The notes under the pieces were generated by a model. The model did no database searches. It had not been told where the DNA came from and saw nothing but the letters and a program-made list of their open reading frames with translations. A stretch of 64,000 nt of DNA from positions 4,216,001 through 4,280,000 of the forward strand of contig NZ_CP058988.1 of the NCBI RefSeq assembly GCF_019278565.1, given 5' to 3'. Position 1 is the first letter of the stretch, and the number at the start of each line of letters is the position of its first letter. The translations under genes and the position numbers were made by a program. This DNA is from Cellulophaga sp. HaHa_2_95. Lineage in GTDB: Bacteria; Bacteroidota; Bacteroidia; Flavobacteriales; Flavobacteriaceae. Below are positions 63,183 to 64,000 of this stretch, in pieces.

Positions 63183-64000
63183 CTACGATTCTAAGGCTTG
63201 TTTTATATCGGAAATAATATCATCTATATGTTCCAAACCAACAGATACCCGAACGGTTCCATCCGTAATATTTACAGCTTCACGTTCTTGTGTTGTTAGC
63301 TTGCTGTGGGTTGTAGATGCAGGATGGGTCACAATACTTCTAGAATCTCCCAAGTTTGCAGAGAGCGATAATAATTTTATCCCATCAAAAAACTTTCGTC
63401 CAGCTTCTATTCCTCCATTCACTTCAAAAGCAACAATAGTACCCCCAGCTTTCATCTGCTTTTTAGCCACCTCATACATAGGGTGCGATTTTAAAAATGG
63501 ATATTTCACCCAATTTACTTTCGGGTGATCTTCGAGAAACGTGGCTAACTTTAAAGCATTCTCACAATGACGATCTACCCGAACCGCTAAAGTTTCTAAA
63601 CTTTTAGAAATTACCCAAGCGTTAAAAGGAGAAAGCGCAGGACCCGTAATGCGCGAAAATCGATAGACCTTATCAATTAATTCTGCACTTCCTACGGTAA
63701 TTCCTGCCAAAACACGTCCTTGACCATCCATTAATTTTGTCCCTGAATGAATTACCAAATCAGCACCAAATTTAATAGGTTGTTGTAAGTAAGGCGTTGC
63801 AAAACAGTTATCGATAATTAAAAGTACCTTATGTTTTTTTGCAATTTTACCCAACTTTTCTAGGTCTAATACATCTACTCCCGGATTGGTAGGAGATTCT
63901 GCATAGATAAATTTTGTTGTTGGTTTAATCAATTTATCAATACCCTCTAAATCATCAATTTCGAAATAATCTGAGCTAATGTTCCATTTGGGTAAAAAGT
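63183..64000 (-). CDS. metZ: O-succinylhomoserine sulfhydrylase (partial, 5' end outside window)
   Basis: The C-terminal 272 residues of a PLP-dependent Cys/Met-metabolism enzyme. The PLP lysine lies in SGTKLMDGQGRVLAG, where DGQGRVL is typical of MetZ-type O-succinylhomoserine sulfhydrylases. Preceding motifs are YAESPTNPGVDVLD and IDNCFATPYLQQP, and SLGDSRSIVTHPASTTHSKL follows. The reading frame stays open to base 64000, so the start is outside. It uses sulfide, the product of the sulfate operon beside it, to form homocysteine for the split methionine synthase. Confidence 0.92.
   Translation of the reverse strand, partial: FLPKWNISSDYFEIDDLEGIDKLIKPTTKFIYAESPTNPGVDVLDLEKLGKIAKKHKVLLIIDNCFATPYLQQPIKFGADLVIHSGTKLMDGQGRVLAGITVGSAELIDKVYRFSRITGPALSPFNAWVISKSLETLAVRVDRHCENALKLATFLEDHPKVNWVKYPFLKSHPMYEVAKKQMKAGGTIVAFEVNGGIEAGRKFFDGIKLLSLSANLGDSRSIVTHPASTTHSKLTTQEREAVNITDGTVRVSVGLEHIDDIISDIKQALES

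Noticed and set aside
1..64000. CRISPR array, transposase or prophage
   Set aside because: No regularly spaced repeats or mobile-element genes were seen on reading the window.

Overview
The window is an AT-rich chromosomal segment of a marine-type member of the Flavobacteriaceae (Bacteroidota). Evidence for this: the gliding genes gldB and gldC, the flavobacterial division/cell-wall order from mraZ to ftsZ, GIN-domain and SIMPL-domain secreted proteins, meso-DAP-type MurE, and promoters of the Bacteroidota form TTG-N17-21-TAnnTTTG. I cannot name the genus from sequence alone. No prophage, transposase or CRISPR array was found; most of the window is conserved core genome.

Layout. 1-3030: the start of an exported protein, a divergent PiT-type transporter, two unknown secreted proteins, a 74-bp repeat pair with a long hairpin, and tRNA-Arg(TCG). 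3038-19110: YqeY and the dcw cluster on the minus strand (mraZ, rsmH, ftsL-like, ftsI, murE, mraY, murD, ftsW, murG, murC, ftsQ, ftsA, ftsZ), preceded by three GTGGT repeats of 10-bp period that look like the MraZ operator. 19215-24900: an alpha/beta hydrolase, engB, a small unknown, a subclass B1 metallo-beta-lactamase-like lipoprotein, gldC/gldB, nadE and a response regulator with Glu at the phosphoacceptor site. 24910-35340: dnaG without its zinc ligands, small exported proteins, an ECF sigma/anti-sigma pair with an ECF-type promoter, a polyprenyl synthase, a LipL32-like secreted protein, rlmN and queA.

35510-43630: aroA, a MazG-type pyrophosphohydrolase, a frameshifted dtd, rsgA, a GIN protein, and the aromatic operon pheA-aminotransferase-tyrA-DAHP synthase/chorismate mutase. 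This operon is preceded by a 23-residue Phe-rich leader peptide, an antiterminator and a terminator: a phenylalanine attenuator. 43795-49386: lipoproteins, a LACTB-like hydrolase, a PagL-like barrel and metF. 49379-53550: methionine synthase split into two genes behind a SAM-I riboswitch. 53692-61648: assimilatory sulfate reduction (DUF2061 protein, cysH, cysD, cysN, siroheme reductase, cobA, ferredoxin-NADP reductase-like gene) behind an Rrf2 regulator, with two 23-bp operator-like repeats. 61825-64000: an arylsulfotransferase-like lipoprotein and the 3' part of metZ.

The right half is a sulfur and methionine block: sulfate is activated and reduced to sulfide, which MetZ and split MetH carry to methionine with MetF supplying methyl groups. 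Control appears layered: Rrf2 on the reduction genes and SAM-I on metH. The best candidates for new biology are the Phe attenuator, the LipL32-like protein with its operator, the B1 metallo-beta-lactamase, the MraZ operator and the paired Rrf2 sites.
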